Positions 9,869 through 19,819 are shown, counted from the first letter of the stretch. The stretch is DNA of 64,000 nt from Vulcanisaeta distributa JCM 11217 (GCF_001316005.1 NZ_BBBJ01000001.1:248001-312000), one strand, 5' to 3'. The notes: generated by a model not told the origin, from the sequence alone. Numbers and translations are program-made.

Positions 9869-9906
9869 AAGTAAACCAACGTACTGGGTACTTAATCCTT
9901 AAGTCG

Positions 9907-10281
9907 TTACCCACTCATTAGCTCTCTAATTAGGTTCTCGATCTTATTAATGGCGTAACTAACCTCGCCTGGTTCATAAACGCCTTCGTAAAATGACTCA
10001 TCATGAAGTGTCCTCATTAAATCACTATAAAGGCCCTTAAGTCCTCGCGGCCAATCTCTATGAGAATTCTCCTGCGCTCACTGTAGTTCTTAGGGATTGT
10101 TCCAGTCTTCCCGTAAATGAATGCGTTAATTGCTATTATTAATGCGAGGAATGCCCTATCCGCCGCATTTCTGTATAGAAGTATATCCCTTTAACTTAAG
10201 GGCTTTATCAAGCTCCTCCTTAGCGTAATTCAGAACCTCCAGTGCGCTCATGAACATGGCACTTAAGGCGTTACTTGGCAT
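9907..10281 (-). CDS. Small alpha-helical protein, HEPN/PaREP1-like (frame-broken)
   Basis: Reconstructed to about 125 residues: MPSNALSAMFMSALEVLNYA, then RNAADRAFLALIIAINAFIYG, and a C-terminal helix YAINKIENLIRELMSG. The AADRAFLALIIAIN helix and the overall helical bundle resemble small HEPN-type proteins, but no Rx4-6H RNase motif is clear. Two G4 runs are written as G3 (near 10187 and 10043) and break the frame. Function is not assignable. The gene is flanked by guide RNA candidates on the same strand. Confidence 0.5.
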
Positions 10282-10311
10282 CCTAAGGCAAGTTACTCGT
10301 TGTGGCTTAAT

Positions 10312-10367
10312 TATCAGCCCTCCAGGTGGTCATCACCGATCTGGTGTCCCGACAGCCATCATCACTC
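10312..10367 (-). ncRNA. C/D box guide RNA
   Basis: Minus strand: box C GTGATGA (10359-10365), box C' GTGATGA (10330-10336), an exact 12-nt guide CCACCTGGAGGG, and box D CTGA (10314-10317). Box D' is degenerate (CAGA). The two perfect C-type boxes and exact D-guide spacing make this a convincing archaeal methylation guide. The modified base in the target would pair five positions from box D. I could not identify the target by eye. Confidence 0.6.
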
Positions 10368-10416
10368 ATTAATTCAGTGCGTGGTAGCTTTATAAGGCGT
10401 TAGTGATGATTACTCC

Positions 10417-11131
10417 GTGGTTAAGGTCTTTGTTGGCACGTCGGGATGGCTCTATGACTGGAACCTGGACTCAACCTTTGACTGGTACGTAAGGAACTCC
10501 GGACTTAATGCCGTTGAATTAAACGCATCCTTCTATAGGTTCCCATTTAGGAACCAGGTGACTTCCTGGACTAGGAAGGGCTCTGGCCTTAGGTGGGCCG
10601 TTAAGGTTCATAGGTACATAACCCACGTTAAGAGGCTCAGAGGATGCCTTGAGCGCTTGGCATAGGTTCAGGGAGTTGTTTCAACCGCTCGATCCATACA
10701 TAGACTTTTACCTATTTCAAATGCCTCCATCCTTCGCATATAATGATGAGAGCATGGAGAGAATAAGGACGTTCGCCAGAGAGACAGGGCTTGGCCCTAG
10801 GCTTGCCATTGAGTTTCGCCACGATAGCTGGTTTAATAGTGAGGATGCCATTAATGAATTGAGGAACTTAGGCATCACCGTAGTGTCTGTTGACGAGCCT
10901 GGGGGGGTTACGTGGATCAGGAGCACAAGTGGCATTGTTTATTTGAGACTTCACGGTAGGACTGATTGGTACATGTATGACTATGGTGAGGATGAGCTTA
11001 GGGACCTAGCGATTAAGGCCGTTTCCCTTAATCCCAATGCAATCTACGTGTTCTTCAACAATGACCACTGGATGCTTGAAAATGCCAGGAAAATGCTGGA
11101 AATACTAAGGAGCTTAATAGGGGGGGAGTGA
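10417..11131 (+). CDS. DUF72 (YecE-like) protein (frame-broken)
   Basis: TIM-barrel DUF72 family of unknown reaction. It opens with the family signature FVGTSGWLYDW, then NASFYRFP, LRWAVKVHRYITH, YLFQMPPSF, LAIEFRHDSWF and YLRLHGR. One extra G at about 10640 (AGAG(G)ATGCC) splits it. With that removed it is about 238 residues, close to the family's usual length. Start is GTG 10417 with no upstream alternative in frame. The G7 at 10901 adds a Gly before VTWIR. Confidence 0.85.
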
Positions 11132-11173
11132 TTTACCTACCAGTCCTTGACAGCATTAACAGTCCGGTGATTG

Positions 11174-12348
11174 TTAAGCTACGCCGACAGCCATCATAAT
11201 CACCATGCCCAAGCCCATGGGACTTATCAAACCAACAATCATCGGCGCCCAACCACCAATCAACAAGCCCCCCAATTATAGGAGACCCCCCCAAGCCCAC
11301 TCGCCCTATACTGAACGTCGAATTTATCGATTAGTACGTATGGCACGAGTCCCATTGCGAAGTTCTCGATAAACGCCAACACCACTAAGTTTGTGAAGTT
11401 TGGATACAGCAATAGTGCAATTGGCGCGTAAGCCAGTGACACAACTAACGTGCCTATTATGAACCACCTATAATTAATTGCCAGGGCCAATGGACCTGCA
11501 AGGAGCACCGCTATGACTGCCGCTATAGTCGAGATGAGCATGACGCTAGGTATTATATTTGCCATGCCAATTACCTTTAGGAAGTCTGAGTATATTAGGT
11601 ATGTGGAGTAGTAAATGGTTAATAACCCACCCGTAAATAATACGCCAAACCCAAGCCAAACACCACCATACCTAAACAATAGTGTTAATGGGTTCACCCT
11701 GGGTCTCGACCACATTGGCGACTCAATGAGCTACTCCTTATTATGAAGGGCTAGAACCGCCACTATGGCTCCCGTGCCCATGTATATCCTCCAACCATAG
11801 GCACTAAATGCGTTGAACCCATGTAAGTTAGGAATAGTACGTTAACGATAGTTGCTACGACAACCCCCCCTATTGGGTAACCACTCTGTATGAACGCCGA
11901 GGTTACCTCCTTCCTCCACCTACTCCACTCCATGATCATTGCCCGTACCAGGACCCCCCCACTCACCGCCCAGGAATATTCCCTGCAGAAACCTTAGCGC
12001 CAGTAGGGTCATTGGTGCGAGTAGGCCTATGACCGCGTACGTCGGCAACAGCGCTATCACTAGTGCTGATAGGCTATAACCGAGGACCGTCGTTAATAGT
12101 CCGATCCTCCTACCAAATCTATCACCTACGTAGCCCATGATTACGGAGCCAAGCGGCCTACCAATAAGTGTAGCCACAAGTGTTGATAAGCCACCAAGCA
12201 GGGAGTATGAACCAGGGAAGAATAATTCACCGAGTAATGGCATTATTGGCGTGACCAGGAGCGCGTCATAACCATCCATGACCCAGCCAAGGTAGGCACT
12301 AATGATGGCCCTACGCCTAATGGACTCAAGGCTTCCCTGAATGCTCAT
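11174..12348 (-). CDS. MFS metabolite:H+ symporter-like transporter (frame-broken)
   Basis: Twelve-TM major facilitator of the sugar/organic-acid symporter type. Motif A is GYVGDRFGRRIG near residue 75, and the sugar-porter-like RFLQGIFLGGEWGG stands at the end of TM4. The C-terminal half (FRYGGVWLGFGVLF to PMGLGMVIMMAVGVA) follows in other frames. Breaks lie near 11955, 11820, 11745-11735 (including AGTAG(C)CTCATT) and at the C6 run at 11269. Start ATG 12348 reads MSIQGSLESIRRRAIISAYLGWVMDGYDALL, a typical symporter N-terminus with an Asp in TM1. Substrate unknown. Confidence 0.8.
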
Positions 12349-12389
12349 ACGCTAATCAGGTACGTATCGACTATTTAAGCTATTTCATA

Positions 12390-13344
12390 CTATGTATTAT
12401 ATTGAGAGAGGTGGTATATTCGAGCAATTATCATCGAGGCTATGAAGATCATTAGGAGTAGCAACCTAACACTGAAGGGACCAGCCCATAAGTTCCTAAG
12501 CTCCCTCCACCTACCCCCCCTGACCACACTCTCATCACCGCTGAGCAACGGACCGGCCAACCTCAATGTGCGTGGAATGAGTAATAATGATACCAGTGAA
12601 ATGTAGGTAGGTAATGCAGAGCTGTTGAAATGATGATTGATAGATACATAATGGCTATCGACGCATAAACCACGTACTTCGTATTCTTAATACCCACGAG
12701 TAGTACGAGCGTTATCTTACCCACCGCCCTACATGCGTCAATCTCTAAGGCACCTGAACCAATGAGTATTAGTAATGTGAATAATCCGTTTGGTATGCCA
12801 ACGATTAATGGCGCGGGGGGGTTTGTGTAAATGCCCGTTTGGACAATGTATGAGCCCCCCCATGTAACGAGAGGACCCATGCGAGTGCCGCAAGTACCTC
12901 GCCGTAGCCTCTATAGTGGAATTTCAATGGTGGTATGCTGTAGCCAACGCCAATTATTAAGCCTGCCATGGCTAGTATCAACACGGGCCAGCCCACCAGG
13001 GTGAATAAGTAAACCCCCCCCGCCATGAAGGCTATCGCCAGGAATACGTAACCTACGGTAATCACATCCCTAGGACTTAACTTAAGGTCTATTATTGGGT
13101 GTGGCCTATGGGAGAAGCCACTGGCCCTATACAGTATGTCCACGCCACTTAGGTAATCGTAGTAGTCATGCACTAGGTTAACCCCTGCCTGAGCCAGTAA
13201 TAGGGCTGCCAGCGTTATTACGTAGATTATTGGATTGAACTTATTATTTAAGTACCAAGCCAATGCCGTGCCTAGGGTCACGGATGAGAAGGCGCTCGTC
13301 AATGTTGTCGGACTGAATGAAATCAACCAGTTTCTAATGCTCAT
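12390..13344 (-). CDS. UbiA-family prenyltransferase (frame-broken)
   Basis: Membrane enzyme that prenylates an aromatic ring or other acceptor. First Asp-rich motif: NLVHDYYDYLSGVD, the form seen in MenA-like 1,4-dihydroxy-2-naphthoate prenyltransferases. The second is ALEIDACRAVGKITLVLLVG. Eight or nine TM helices are visible. Breaks: a G4 written as G3 at about 12880, ACAG(G)CTCTGC near 12616, and G7 runs at 12816, 12855 and 12512. C8 at 13014 adds a Gly. It is divergent from a UbiD gene, which supports quinone synthesis. DGGGP synthase is the main alternative. Confidence 0.8.
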
Positions 13345-13423
13345 TATGTCATGATAACCACGAGTGTGTTTTAAGGATTTCCATGGAGGAAACCGTTATT
13401 TGCTTAATACACATTGGTTCTCC

Positions 13424-14863
13424 GTGGTTATTAAAGACCTTAGGTCATTCGTTAAGGCTCTGGAGGATAGGAGGGACCTTATCAGGATAAATGAACCACT
13501 CAGTGTTGACCTTGAGGTTGCCGCATTACTGAGGGAGTTAATGTATAGGGGTGGGCCTGCCGTAATAATCGAGAGGACTAGGGAAGGCACATTGCCGATA
13601 ATTGGTAATCTATTTGGCAAGTGGGATAGGGTTATGCTGGCCATGGAGGGTAACGACCCGGAGACCATGGCCTCCAAATTAACGGACCTAGTAAATCTGA
13701 GGATTCCCCCCCAGGGACTGTTTGATGCCTTGAAATCCCTGAATGAGCTGAGAAGGTTTTCACAATACTTCCCAAGGAGTGTCAATGATGGGCCAGTTAG
13801 GGAGGTTGAGTGGAGTACCATTGATTTAACGAAGATACCAGCCATTAGGCAGTGGGCTCATGAACCTGGTAGGTTCGTCACCTTTGGGATAACGTTTGTT
13901 AAATACGGTAATTACAGGAACTTTGGCTACTATAGGCTGCAGGTGATTGGTAGGGATAGGTTTGTGATGCATTGGCAACCCTGGCGCAGGAGTGCGATGT
14001 ACGGAGAGCTCAGTGGGAGGGCTGAGGTGGCCGTTGTCTTCGGTCCTGACCCAGTGACGATGCTTATGGCGGGTGTTTCAATACCACACCCACTGGATAA
14101 GCTCCTAGTCACTGGTGTGCTTAGGGGGGGCGAGGGTGTTGAGTTGGTGAGGGGGGGTTCGACTGTGGATGTTGAGTACCCGGCAAATGCGGAGTTGGTT
14201 ATTGAGGGTGAATTGACCGGTGAATACGTTAGGGAGGGACCATTTGGTGATCACGTGGGTGTTTACTCAATAGCTAAGGAATATCCAGTAGTTAGGGTTA
14301 AGGCCATTTACTCAAGGAGGGACCCAATAATACCGGTGACTGTGACCGGGAAGCCTGTGCTCGAGGATGGGAACATAATTAGGTTTGGAACGAGGGTTGT
14401 GAAGCCCCTCCTAAAGCTAATACTCCCTGAATTGGTGGATCTCGAAATACCGCCTGAGGGCTTGGGCTACGTAATCATCGCATCCATTAGGAAGAGGTAC
14501 CCTGGTCATGCCAGGAGGGTTATGGCGACACTATGGGGCTTGGTACCCGTCCTGGGTAAGGTGGTGATTGTGGTGGATCATGATGTGGATATCAGGGATT
14601 GGGGGGGCCAGGTAATGTATGCGGTGGCTGCCCACGTTAATCCGTCGAGGGACATGCTCGTAATTGATAATTACCCTGTGGAAGAACTTGATCCATCAAC
14701 GTCGATTCCAAACCTTGGTAGTAAGGTTGGCATTGATGCGACGAGGAAGCTTCCTGAGGAGTACGGCGGTAGGGAGTACCCGATGGATGTTACGGCACCC
14801 GGCGACGTAATTGATAGGGTTAGGAGGATTGTGAATTCCATTATGGGCAAGTCAAGGAATTGA
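13424..14863 (+). CDS. UbiD-family (de)carboxylase
   Basis: Prenylated-FMN-dependent decarboxylase family acting on aromatic or alpha,beta-unsaturated acids. Intact, about 480 residues. Signature segments: EWSTIDLTKIPAIRQW, TGEYVREGPFGDHVGVYS (catalytic acid plus metal/prFMN region), IIPVTVTGKP, and VVVDHDVDIRDWGGQVMYAV followed by HVNPSRDMLVID. G7 runs at 13707, 14127, 14152 and 14600 each add one residue in frame, for example DWGGQV. An in-frame upstream start at 13364 exists, but GTG 13424 gives the family-like MVIKDLRSFV. Divergent pairing with UbiA suggests quinone synthesis. Confidence 0.9.
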   Translation: MVIKDLRSFVKALEDRRDLIRINEPLSVDLEVAALLRELMYRGGPAVIIERTREGTLPIIGNLFGKWDRVMLAMEGNDPETMASKLTDLVNLRIPPQGLFDALKSLNELRRFSQYFPRSVNDGPVREVEWSTIDLTKIPAIRQWAHEPGRFVTFGITFVKYGNYRNFGYYRLQVIGRDRFVMHWQPWRRSAMYGELSGRAEVAVVFGPDPVTMLMAGVSIPHPLDKLLVTGVLRGGEGVELVRGGSTVDVEYPANAELVIEGELTGEYVREGPFGDHVGVYSIAKEYPVVRVKAIYSRRDPIIPVTVTGKPVLEDGNIIRFGTRVVKPLLKLILPELVDLEIPPEGLGYVIIASIRKRYPGHARRVMATLWGLVPVLGKVVIVVDHDVDIRDWGGQVMYAVAAHVNPSRDMLVIDNYPVEELDPSTSIPNLGSKVGIDATRKLPEEYGGREYPMDVTAPGDVIDRVRRIVNSIMGKSRN

Positions 14864-14899
14864 CAATAAGCATATTAGGCTTAAGCCATTAACTGGGTA

Positions 14900-15732
14900 A
14901 TGAGGGCATGCATAATTGGTTTGGGTAGGATGGGTAGGGGGGGGTATGGCCGTAAATCTCGTTAATAGGGGCCACGTGGTCTATGGGTATGACGTTAATA
15001 AATCCGTGTACGCGGCATTAAATAATGTTGGTGTGAAGACGGTAGATAACGTGGAACAATGTGGTGATACAGATTATGTGGTGCTTGCATTGCCCACGGG
15101 TAGGGAGTCAGCCCAGGTACTAAGTGAGTTGAGCACTAACGCCGTGGTAATAGACACAACCACAATGAGCATTACGGAGCTTGAGCAGGTGCTCTCCATA
15201 GTCCGCAGTAAGGAGCTTAAGTACATAACCGCCAGGCTCGAGGGTGGGCCGAAGCAGGCCGAGAGTGGATCCCTCGTGTTGTTCATAGGTGGTGATGAGC
15301 AGTTATATAGGCAATCCGAGGAATTCCTTAAGCAATTAGGCACGCCAATCTACATAGGCACCCACGAGCAGGCCACACTACTCAAGTTAATAAGTACGTC
15401 AATAATCATAGCCAACACCATGATACTGGCTGAACTATCGCCATTAATGAGGGAGCTTGGTTTAGACGTAAATACTGGTTAAGGCACTCAGCATGAGCGG
15501 AGCCGACTCAGCACAATTAAGGACTAGGCTACCCTGGATACTGAGCGGTAACTACCCAGAGTCTTTCTCAATAGACCTGGCCAAGTACGTGATTGATGAA
15601 ACAATTAAGCACTCAATGAGCGAGGGCAAGCCATTACCGGTAATGTCTATAATCGGGAAATTACTTGAGATTGCAAGAAACGAAGGCAAAGGAAAAAGGG
15701 ACTTCTCAGAGGTTGCTGAGATACTGAAATAG
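14900..15732 (+). CDS. 3-hydroxyisobutyrate dehydrogenase-family protein (frame-broken)
   Basis: NAD(P)-dependent beta-hydroxyacid dehydrogenase. Rossmann start MRACIIGLGRMG, then VVYGYDVNKS, VVLALPTGRE, and the substrate-loop variant LEGGPKQAESGSLVLFIGG. The catalytic Lys is in LLKLISTSI, but the Asn that usually follows (KxxNN) is replaced by Ser, so activity may differ. The G8 at 14938 shifts the frame just after the Rossmann motif, and an extra G at about 15477 shifts it again before ALSMSGADSAQLR. Reconstructed length about 276, normal. Thirty-seven bases downstream of the UbiD gene, possibly one operon. Confidence 0.8.
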
Positions 15733-15865
15733 TATAATTAAGGATTGCATTAAGGCTTAGGACCATAAGCAAAGACTTACTCAAACTCATTACTCACCTT
15801 AGTACGCGGAGATTTTCATTCACTTCTCATAAGAAATGAATAATGAAAGTGATAATCGTTGCTGG

Positions 15866-15980
15866 TGCCGGGGCCGGGATTTGAACCCGGGCCCCCCCCT
15901 TGCGGGGGACAGGATCTCAAGTTTCGCACCGCGGAATCCGCGGACCTGCGCCTTGGACCTGGCTCGGCCACCCCCCCGGC
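15866..15980 (-). tRNA. Class II tRNA, Leu(GAG) or Ser(UGA), with small intron
   Basis: Acceptor arms GCCGGGG and CCCCGGC pair if the 5' G7 is read as G4. The T-arm is CCGGG-TTCAAAT-CCCGG. A long variable arm pairs C5 with a G run written as 8, and ACCA is encoded at the 3' end. The anticodon arm holds an insertion with a CCGCGG/CCGCGG hairpin of about 22-24 nt, in a non-canonical position in the 5' stem. Read one way, TTGAGAT gives GAG (Leu). Read the other way, CTTGAGA gives UGA (Ser). The A discriminator favours Leu. Confidence 0.85.
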
Positions 15981-16020
15981 GTGTCAATAAGCCATTAACT
16001 GCGATTTAAAGCTTTTCTTA

Positions 16021-16554
16021 TTACTCTTCCTCAAGTAGTGTTGTTAGTGTTACCTGGATTGTCTTTAACTTCTCGTATTCCTCCTCCATTCCGTACTTAA
16101 GGGCCTTTACCATGTATTTAACGGCCTTATTCCTTAGTCTCCTTATATACTCGTTGCCCCCCCTTGGGTTTATTACACCCTTCTTTACCTTATTTATTAC
16201 GTCCATGGACTCCTTTATTAATTCATCAATCTCCATCTTCAGGCCTATCTGAGTCATGTCCGTGTGTTCCTCAATCGCCTTTTTGTTTATGTTTACATTT
16301 AGGAATATGGGCTGTGTAATTACTTTAGGCTCTGGCTTGATTAATTTGTACTTACCCATTATGTAGCCAGCTACGAGATACCTAAGCAATTCTGAAACAC
16401 CATCGAGCCCCTCCTTCTCAGCCAATTTCGTTAGCAACTCCTTAACTGATTTATGTACCCTGACCGAAACCACCGCGCCGTCCTTTTCCGGCGCCCTGAA
16501 TAGGTCCTCGTACCTCACCGGTACGTCATCGATTATGAAGACCTCGCTCATCAA
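16021..16554 (-). CDS. Ribbon-helix-helix-like protein with helical tail
   Basis: A 177-residue protein. Residues 28-65 (VVSVRVHKSVKELLTKLAEK, then VSELLRYLVAGYI) have the strand-helix-helix pattern of CopG/Arc-type DNA-binding domains. The rest is two long charged helices. DNA binding and a regulatory role are inferred from this pattern only. The gene is in one frame, with a G7 at 16156 inside NPRGGNEYI. It stands between a tRNA gene and GGPP synthase, all on the minus strand, with its own AT-rich upstream region. Confidence 0.55.
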   Translation of the reverse strand: MMSEVFIIDDVPVRYEDLFRAPEKDGAVVSVRVHKSVKELLTKLAEKEGLDGVSELLRYLVAGYIMGKYKLIKPEPKVITQPIFLNVNINKKAIEEHTDMTQIGLKMEIDELIKESMDVINKVKKGVINPRGGNEYIRRLRNKAVKYMVKALKYGMEEEYEKLKTIQVTLTTLLEEE

Positions 16555-16644
16555 TTGATTGTAATTTGCGATTTAAATTTAGAGATAACTTATTTTGCGA
16601 TGTATTATGTGACTTATTACAGCTCTTTCTTAACTAATCAATTC

Positions 16645-17542
16645 TTAAATCCTCAGTAGGTTTATGTAGTTAACGAGAACCTCATTATTCACGACCTCCC
16701 TAACCACCTTAACCGCATTATCAAGCATTTCATTAAGTAATCCCCCCCTCGCCTTATCAATGGCACTCCTTACATCTCCATTGCCTTTACTCATTATCCT
16801 CACGATATTAATCTCATCGGTGTTAACCCCCCCAGGGTTCCTACTATCAATGTTCAAGTAATCAATTACGTCATCCCTAACCTGAAACGCAATACCCACA
16901 AACCTACCCACATCCCTAATCCTGCTTATCACCTCATTATCCTTAACATTGACTGAGTAAGCGCCAACGACCATTGAGGACTCAATGAGCGAGGCGGTCT
17001 TATAGTAAATAAGGCGTAGGTAATCATCTATTGTGACGTCAGCCTACCACTTAACTCCGACTCAAAGCTTTGCCCAATGGCTAGCTTAATGGATGAGTTT
17101 AGTAGTTCGAATACTATATCATTATCACCACTCCTTATGGCATACTCCACGGCCTTAGCAATTATCAGATCACTGGCGAGCATCGCAGTGTGCGGACCAT
17201 AGATACTATACGGGGTTTCCACACCCCCCTCCTAATCCTCTGCTGATCCATTATGTCATCCTGAAGCAGAGACGCCGTATGTATCAACTCAACCGATGCG
17301 GCGGGTAGTATTGCCTTTTCTAGGCCACTGCCATTACCTAAGGCGTAAGCCATTAATAGGACTAGGGTCGGCCTAATGAGCTTTCCCCTATTCCTTATGT
17401 AGTGGTATGTGGCATTTAGTAGGTTATTGGGCATCCATAGACCAGTGAAGGACTCCTCGAGCACCTGGATGACCTTATTAATGGCTGACCTAACCTCGGC
17501 TGGCAGTAATTCCATGTACTTGCTCGGGTTCAATACGGCCAT
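16645..17542 (-). CDS. Polyprenyl (geranylgeranyl) diphosphate synthase (frame-broken)
   Basis: Trans-prenyl chain-elongating enzyme supplying the C20 chains of archaeal lipids. First Asp-rich motif LLQDDIMDQQRIRRG, second FQVRDDVIDYL, both complete, with RGKLIRPTLVLL upstream. Breaks: RIRRG(V) at 17222, where a G4 is written as G6, and about 17040, where a G is lost before DVTIDDYLR. G7 runs at 16742 and 16829 add Gly. Product length cannot be set by eye. C20 is likely from context, since the next gene upstream is a geranylgeranyl reductase. Confidence 0.9.
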
Positions 17543-17591
17543 TTACTTCATAATTCCCTAAACTTATGCCTTAATAAATACTACATGCACG

Positions 17592-18813
17592 TTAAGCCAG
17601 ACTTGAGATTAACCTAATGAGAAAATCGCCAATTAGAAACTTAATGAAGGTGCTAATCCTCATTGATGACAATGTGGCCTCGTAAATGGAACCAGCCATG
17701 TACCCCCCCTCGAGACCCTTAGCGCCAACTCCATGGCATCCCTACTCATCAGTAGTGGATCTCCGATCCTCCTAAACATGACCATCCTATCCATTAGGGG
17801 GGGCCTAAACACCTTATCCATAAGCACTGAGTAATCACCGCCATGTACCAGGGATTTACCGAGTAGGTGCGCCGTTATCATGGCTGGGTTTATGCCGGCG
17901 CCATTCGTTGGTATCACGGAGCCAACAGCATCACCGATTAAGTAGGCATTGCCAATGCCATACCTATTCAATAAACCACCAACCGGCAATGTCTTCATAA
18001 GCACTGATCTCTGAATACCCTCGAGACCGTACCTACTGACGAAGAGCATGTGATAATTAAGCGGATTACCACCCCCCCTCCACGCTATGTTATTCCTAAC
18101 CCCCCCAACACCAATGTTGTGCGTACCATCACCCCCCCTCGGGAATACCCAGGCAAAGCTCCCGGTGCTACCCCCCCCGGATCCATCACGATCACCGCCT
18201 CATCATCCACGTACTTCCCCCCCTAGCCCTCGCACTCGTCGCTATTATTAGGTCCTCAGCCCTGAAGCCCTTAGTTATGCCTAAGCTTAAGTCAACAATT
18301 GATGGATAAGCATCCGCACCAATTAATGCCCTGGCATTAATCACGTACTCACCGCCATCTCTATCATGAACGAGGCATTCATAACCATCACCCTTAACTG
18401 CGCACTTAATGGCCGTAACGCCAAAACGAACCTTGGCGCCCCCCATTAATCGCATCCTCAATAATATTCCTAATCATCGCCGCCTTATCAATTACGTAGG
18501 TCCTAAAGGGCATCCTGCCCACATCATGGCCATTAATCATGAGCCTCAACCACCTAATCTCATTAACAATGAATTCCCTGCGCAGGGTTTCCCGGAGCGT
18601 CGTGAGTAGGACCTCGTACAAATCCTTATTAATCCAGGGCTTAAGGAGGTCCTCACTGGGTAATAACTCGCCGCATATTATTGGTGCGTATATCACGGAC
18701 TTCTTATCAATGAGCATAACATCTCCGTTAAAGCCATTCCTAACAAGGTAACGGGCTAGGTAGGAACCCGCTGGTCCACCACCAATTATTAATACATCGG
18801 TCTTAACAACCAC
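17592..18813 (-). CDS. Geranylgeranyl reductase family flavoprotein (frame-broken)
   Basis: FAD-dependent reductase saturating geranylgeranyl chains of archaeal glycerolipids. FAD-binding start VLIIGGGPAGSYLARYL, then the C-x4-C-less IICGELLP loop, SFAWVFPRG, NIGVGV, and the second FAD motif AYLIGDAVGSVIPTNGAGI. It is split into at least four pieces by runs at 18438 (C6), 18216, 18171 (C8), 18100 and 17702, where G5 is written as G7 before YMAGSIYEATLSSMR. The final reconstructed residues are FLIRLISSLA. Same strand and adjacent to GGPP synthase, so likely one lipid unit. Confidence 0.85.
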
Positions 18814-18891
18814 GCTGATACCGATTATTTAGGCTTAATTATTTTCTTCTGTAGAAATCCTTAAAAAATCCCCCCCTGAATCGACAATGAC

Positions 18892-19095
18892 GTGCCTAGG
18901 GAGATATTCCTTGTGGAGTTATGGCGGAGGTATGCAGACGCTGCGGAGGAGATCAGGGTTAAGAGGTATCCTGATTATGTGAAGTTGAAGGCTAGACTTA
19001 AGCATTACCTATACACAATTAGGGTTCCTCCTGATGTCGCTGATCAATTAATTAAGGAGTATAAGTCAAAGAACAAGACTGTTAATGAGTATTAA
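18892..19095 (+). CDS. rpl38e: 50S ribosomal protein L38e
   Basis: Sixty-seven residues starting at GTG 18892 (MPREIFLVELWRRYAD). The central KLKARLKHYLYTIRV matches the VKFKVRCSRYLYTL core of eukaryotic L38e, and the length agrees. L38e is known in eukaryotes and in some crenarchaea, mainly Thermoproteales, so it also supports the host assignment. A C7 run at 18871 and TTAAAAAA sit just upstream. The transcript is likely leaderless. Confidence 0.8.
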   Translation: MPREIFLVELWRRYADAAEEIRVKRYPDYVKLKARLKHYLYTIRVPPDVADQLIKEYKSKNKTVNEY

Positions 19096-19143
19096 TTCGG
19101 GCTCACCACTCATCAACGCTCAGTGCTCCAGACCCTAATCATT
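19094..19143 (-). ncRNA. Weak candidate C/D box guide RNA
   Basis: Minus strand: box C-like ATGATTA (19136-19142), exact 12-nt guide GGGTCTGGAGCA, box D' CTGA (19120-19123), 3-nt spacer, box C' TTGATGA (19110-19116). A proper box D is missing (CCGA at 19097-19100 is the nearest and too close). Spacing matches the better candidates at 10312 and 22171. It overlaps the proposed TTG start at 19142. Confidence 0.3.
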
Positions 19144-19471
19144 GGCTCATGCGATTATCGAGTATAATTACCAACTAATAAACCTTATTAAGGGGCTGGA
19201 CTTCGCTGTCCCGATGTCGAGTGAAGAAATAATCAATAAGGCCAGGGAATTAGTAATTAAGTTGAGGACTGCGGAGGAATTGATAAGAAGTGGGAAGCTT
19301 GACGATGGCGTTAAACTATTCAAGGAGGCCACGAAGGAGGCTAAGGAGGCGAAGCTCTTCGATAATTACATAGCAATTATTAGGAAGGTCAGGAAACTAA
19401 TTAATGAGGAGAGGGCAAGGCAGGCTAGGAAGTCGGTCCGCGAAGCCAAGGCTGAGGAGGGCAAGGCATAA
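19142..19471 (+). CDS. Small coiled-coil protein, unknown
   Basis: About 109 residues, entirely helical and highly charged (KARELVIKLRTAEELIRSGK, then LFKEATKEAKEAKLFDNYI), with a Lys/Glu/Arg tail. Helix spacing resembles TPR-like repeats. The start is uncertain: TTG 19142 is the longest, while the Met at codon 25 (MSSEEI) would avoid the overlapping guide RNA candidate. It resembles the next gene in composition and helix pattern, suggesting a paralogous pair. Function unknown. Confidence 0.6.
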   Translation: MAHAIIEYNYQLINLIKGLDFAVPMSSEEIINKARELVIKLRTAEELIRSGKLDDGVKLFKEATKEAKEAKLFDNYIAIIRKVRKLINEERARQARKSVREAKAEEGKA

Positions 19472-19516
19472 TTTTTAAATTAACCCGCAATAACGCACTA
19501 CGGCTTGGTGGTAATA

Positions 19517-19819
19517 ATGGCAATAACCTGCTCAAGGTGGGAGAAACTAATTGAGAAGGCGGAGAGGGAGGGCAATAAGGAAAAGGCGCTGGAGTTTAGG
19601 GAGAAGTTCGTGGAATGCGTGGTGTACACGGCTCAGGAATTAATAGCCAGGGGTAGGTCTAGGGACTTAGACGAGGCCGAGGAGTTGCTTAAATACGGTG
19701 AGGACGTTGGTAATAAGCTTGGCATTAATGAGCTTTTATTCCACGTAAACCTACTCAGGAAGAGGATTGAGGAGAAGCGTGAGAGGAGGAGACCGAAGGA
19801 GACCGAGGCGAGGCAGTAA
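19517..19819 (+). CDS. Small helical (TPR-like) protein, unknown
   Basis: A 100-residue helical protein: WEKLIEKAEREGNKEKALEF, then DLDEAEELLKYGEDVGNK, and a basic C-terminus. GGTGGT five bases before ATG 19517 favours this start over the TTG at 19505. The AEREGNKEKALEFREK and DEAEELLKYGEDV pieces read like two TPR helices. The gene is unbroken and contains no G7. TTTTTAAATTAA at about 19472-19483 is a plausible TATA box. Confidence 0.6.
   Translation: MAITCSRWEKLIEKAEREGNKEKALEFREKFVECVVYTAQELIARGRSRDLDEAEELLKYGEDVGNKLGINELLFHVNLLRKRIEEKRERRRPKETEARQ

Noticed and set aside
11174-11230. GTGATGATGG-like C/D box signal near the end of the MFS gene
   Set aside because: The sequence encodes the conserved end of the transporter (GMVIMMAVGVA), and no box D at proper spacing follows.
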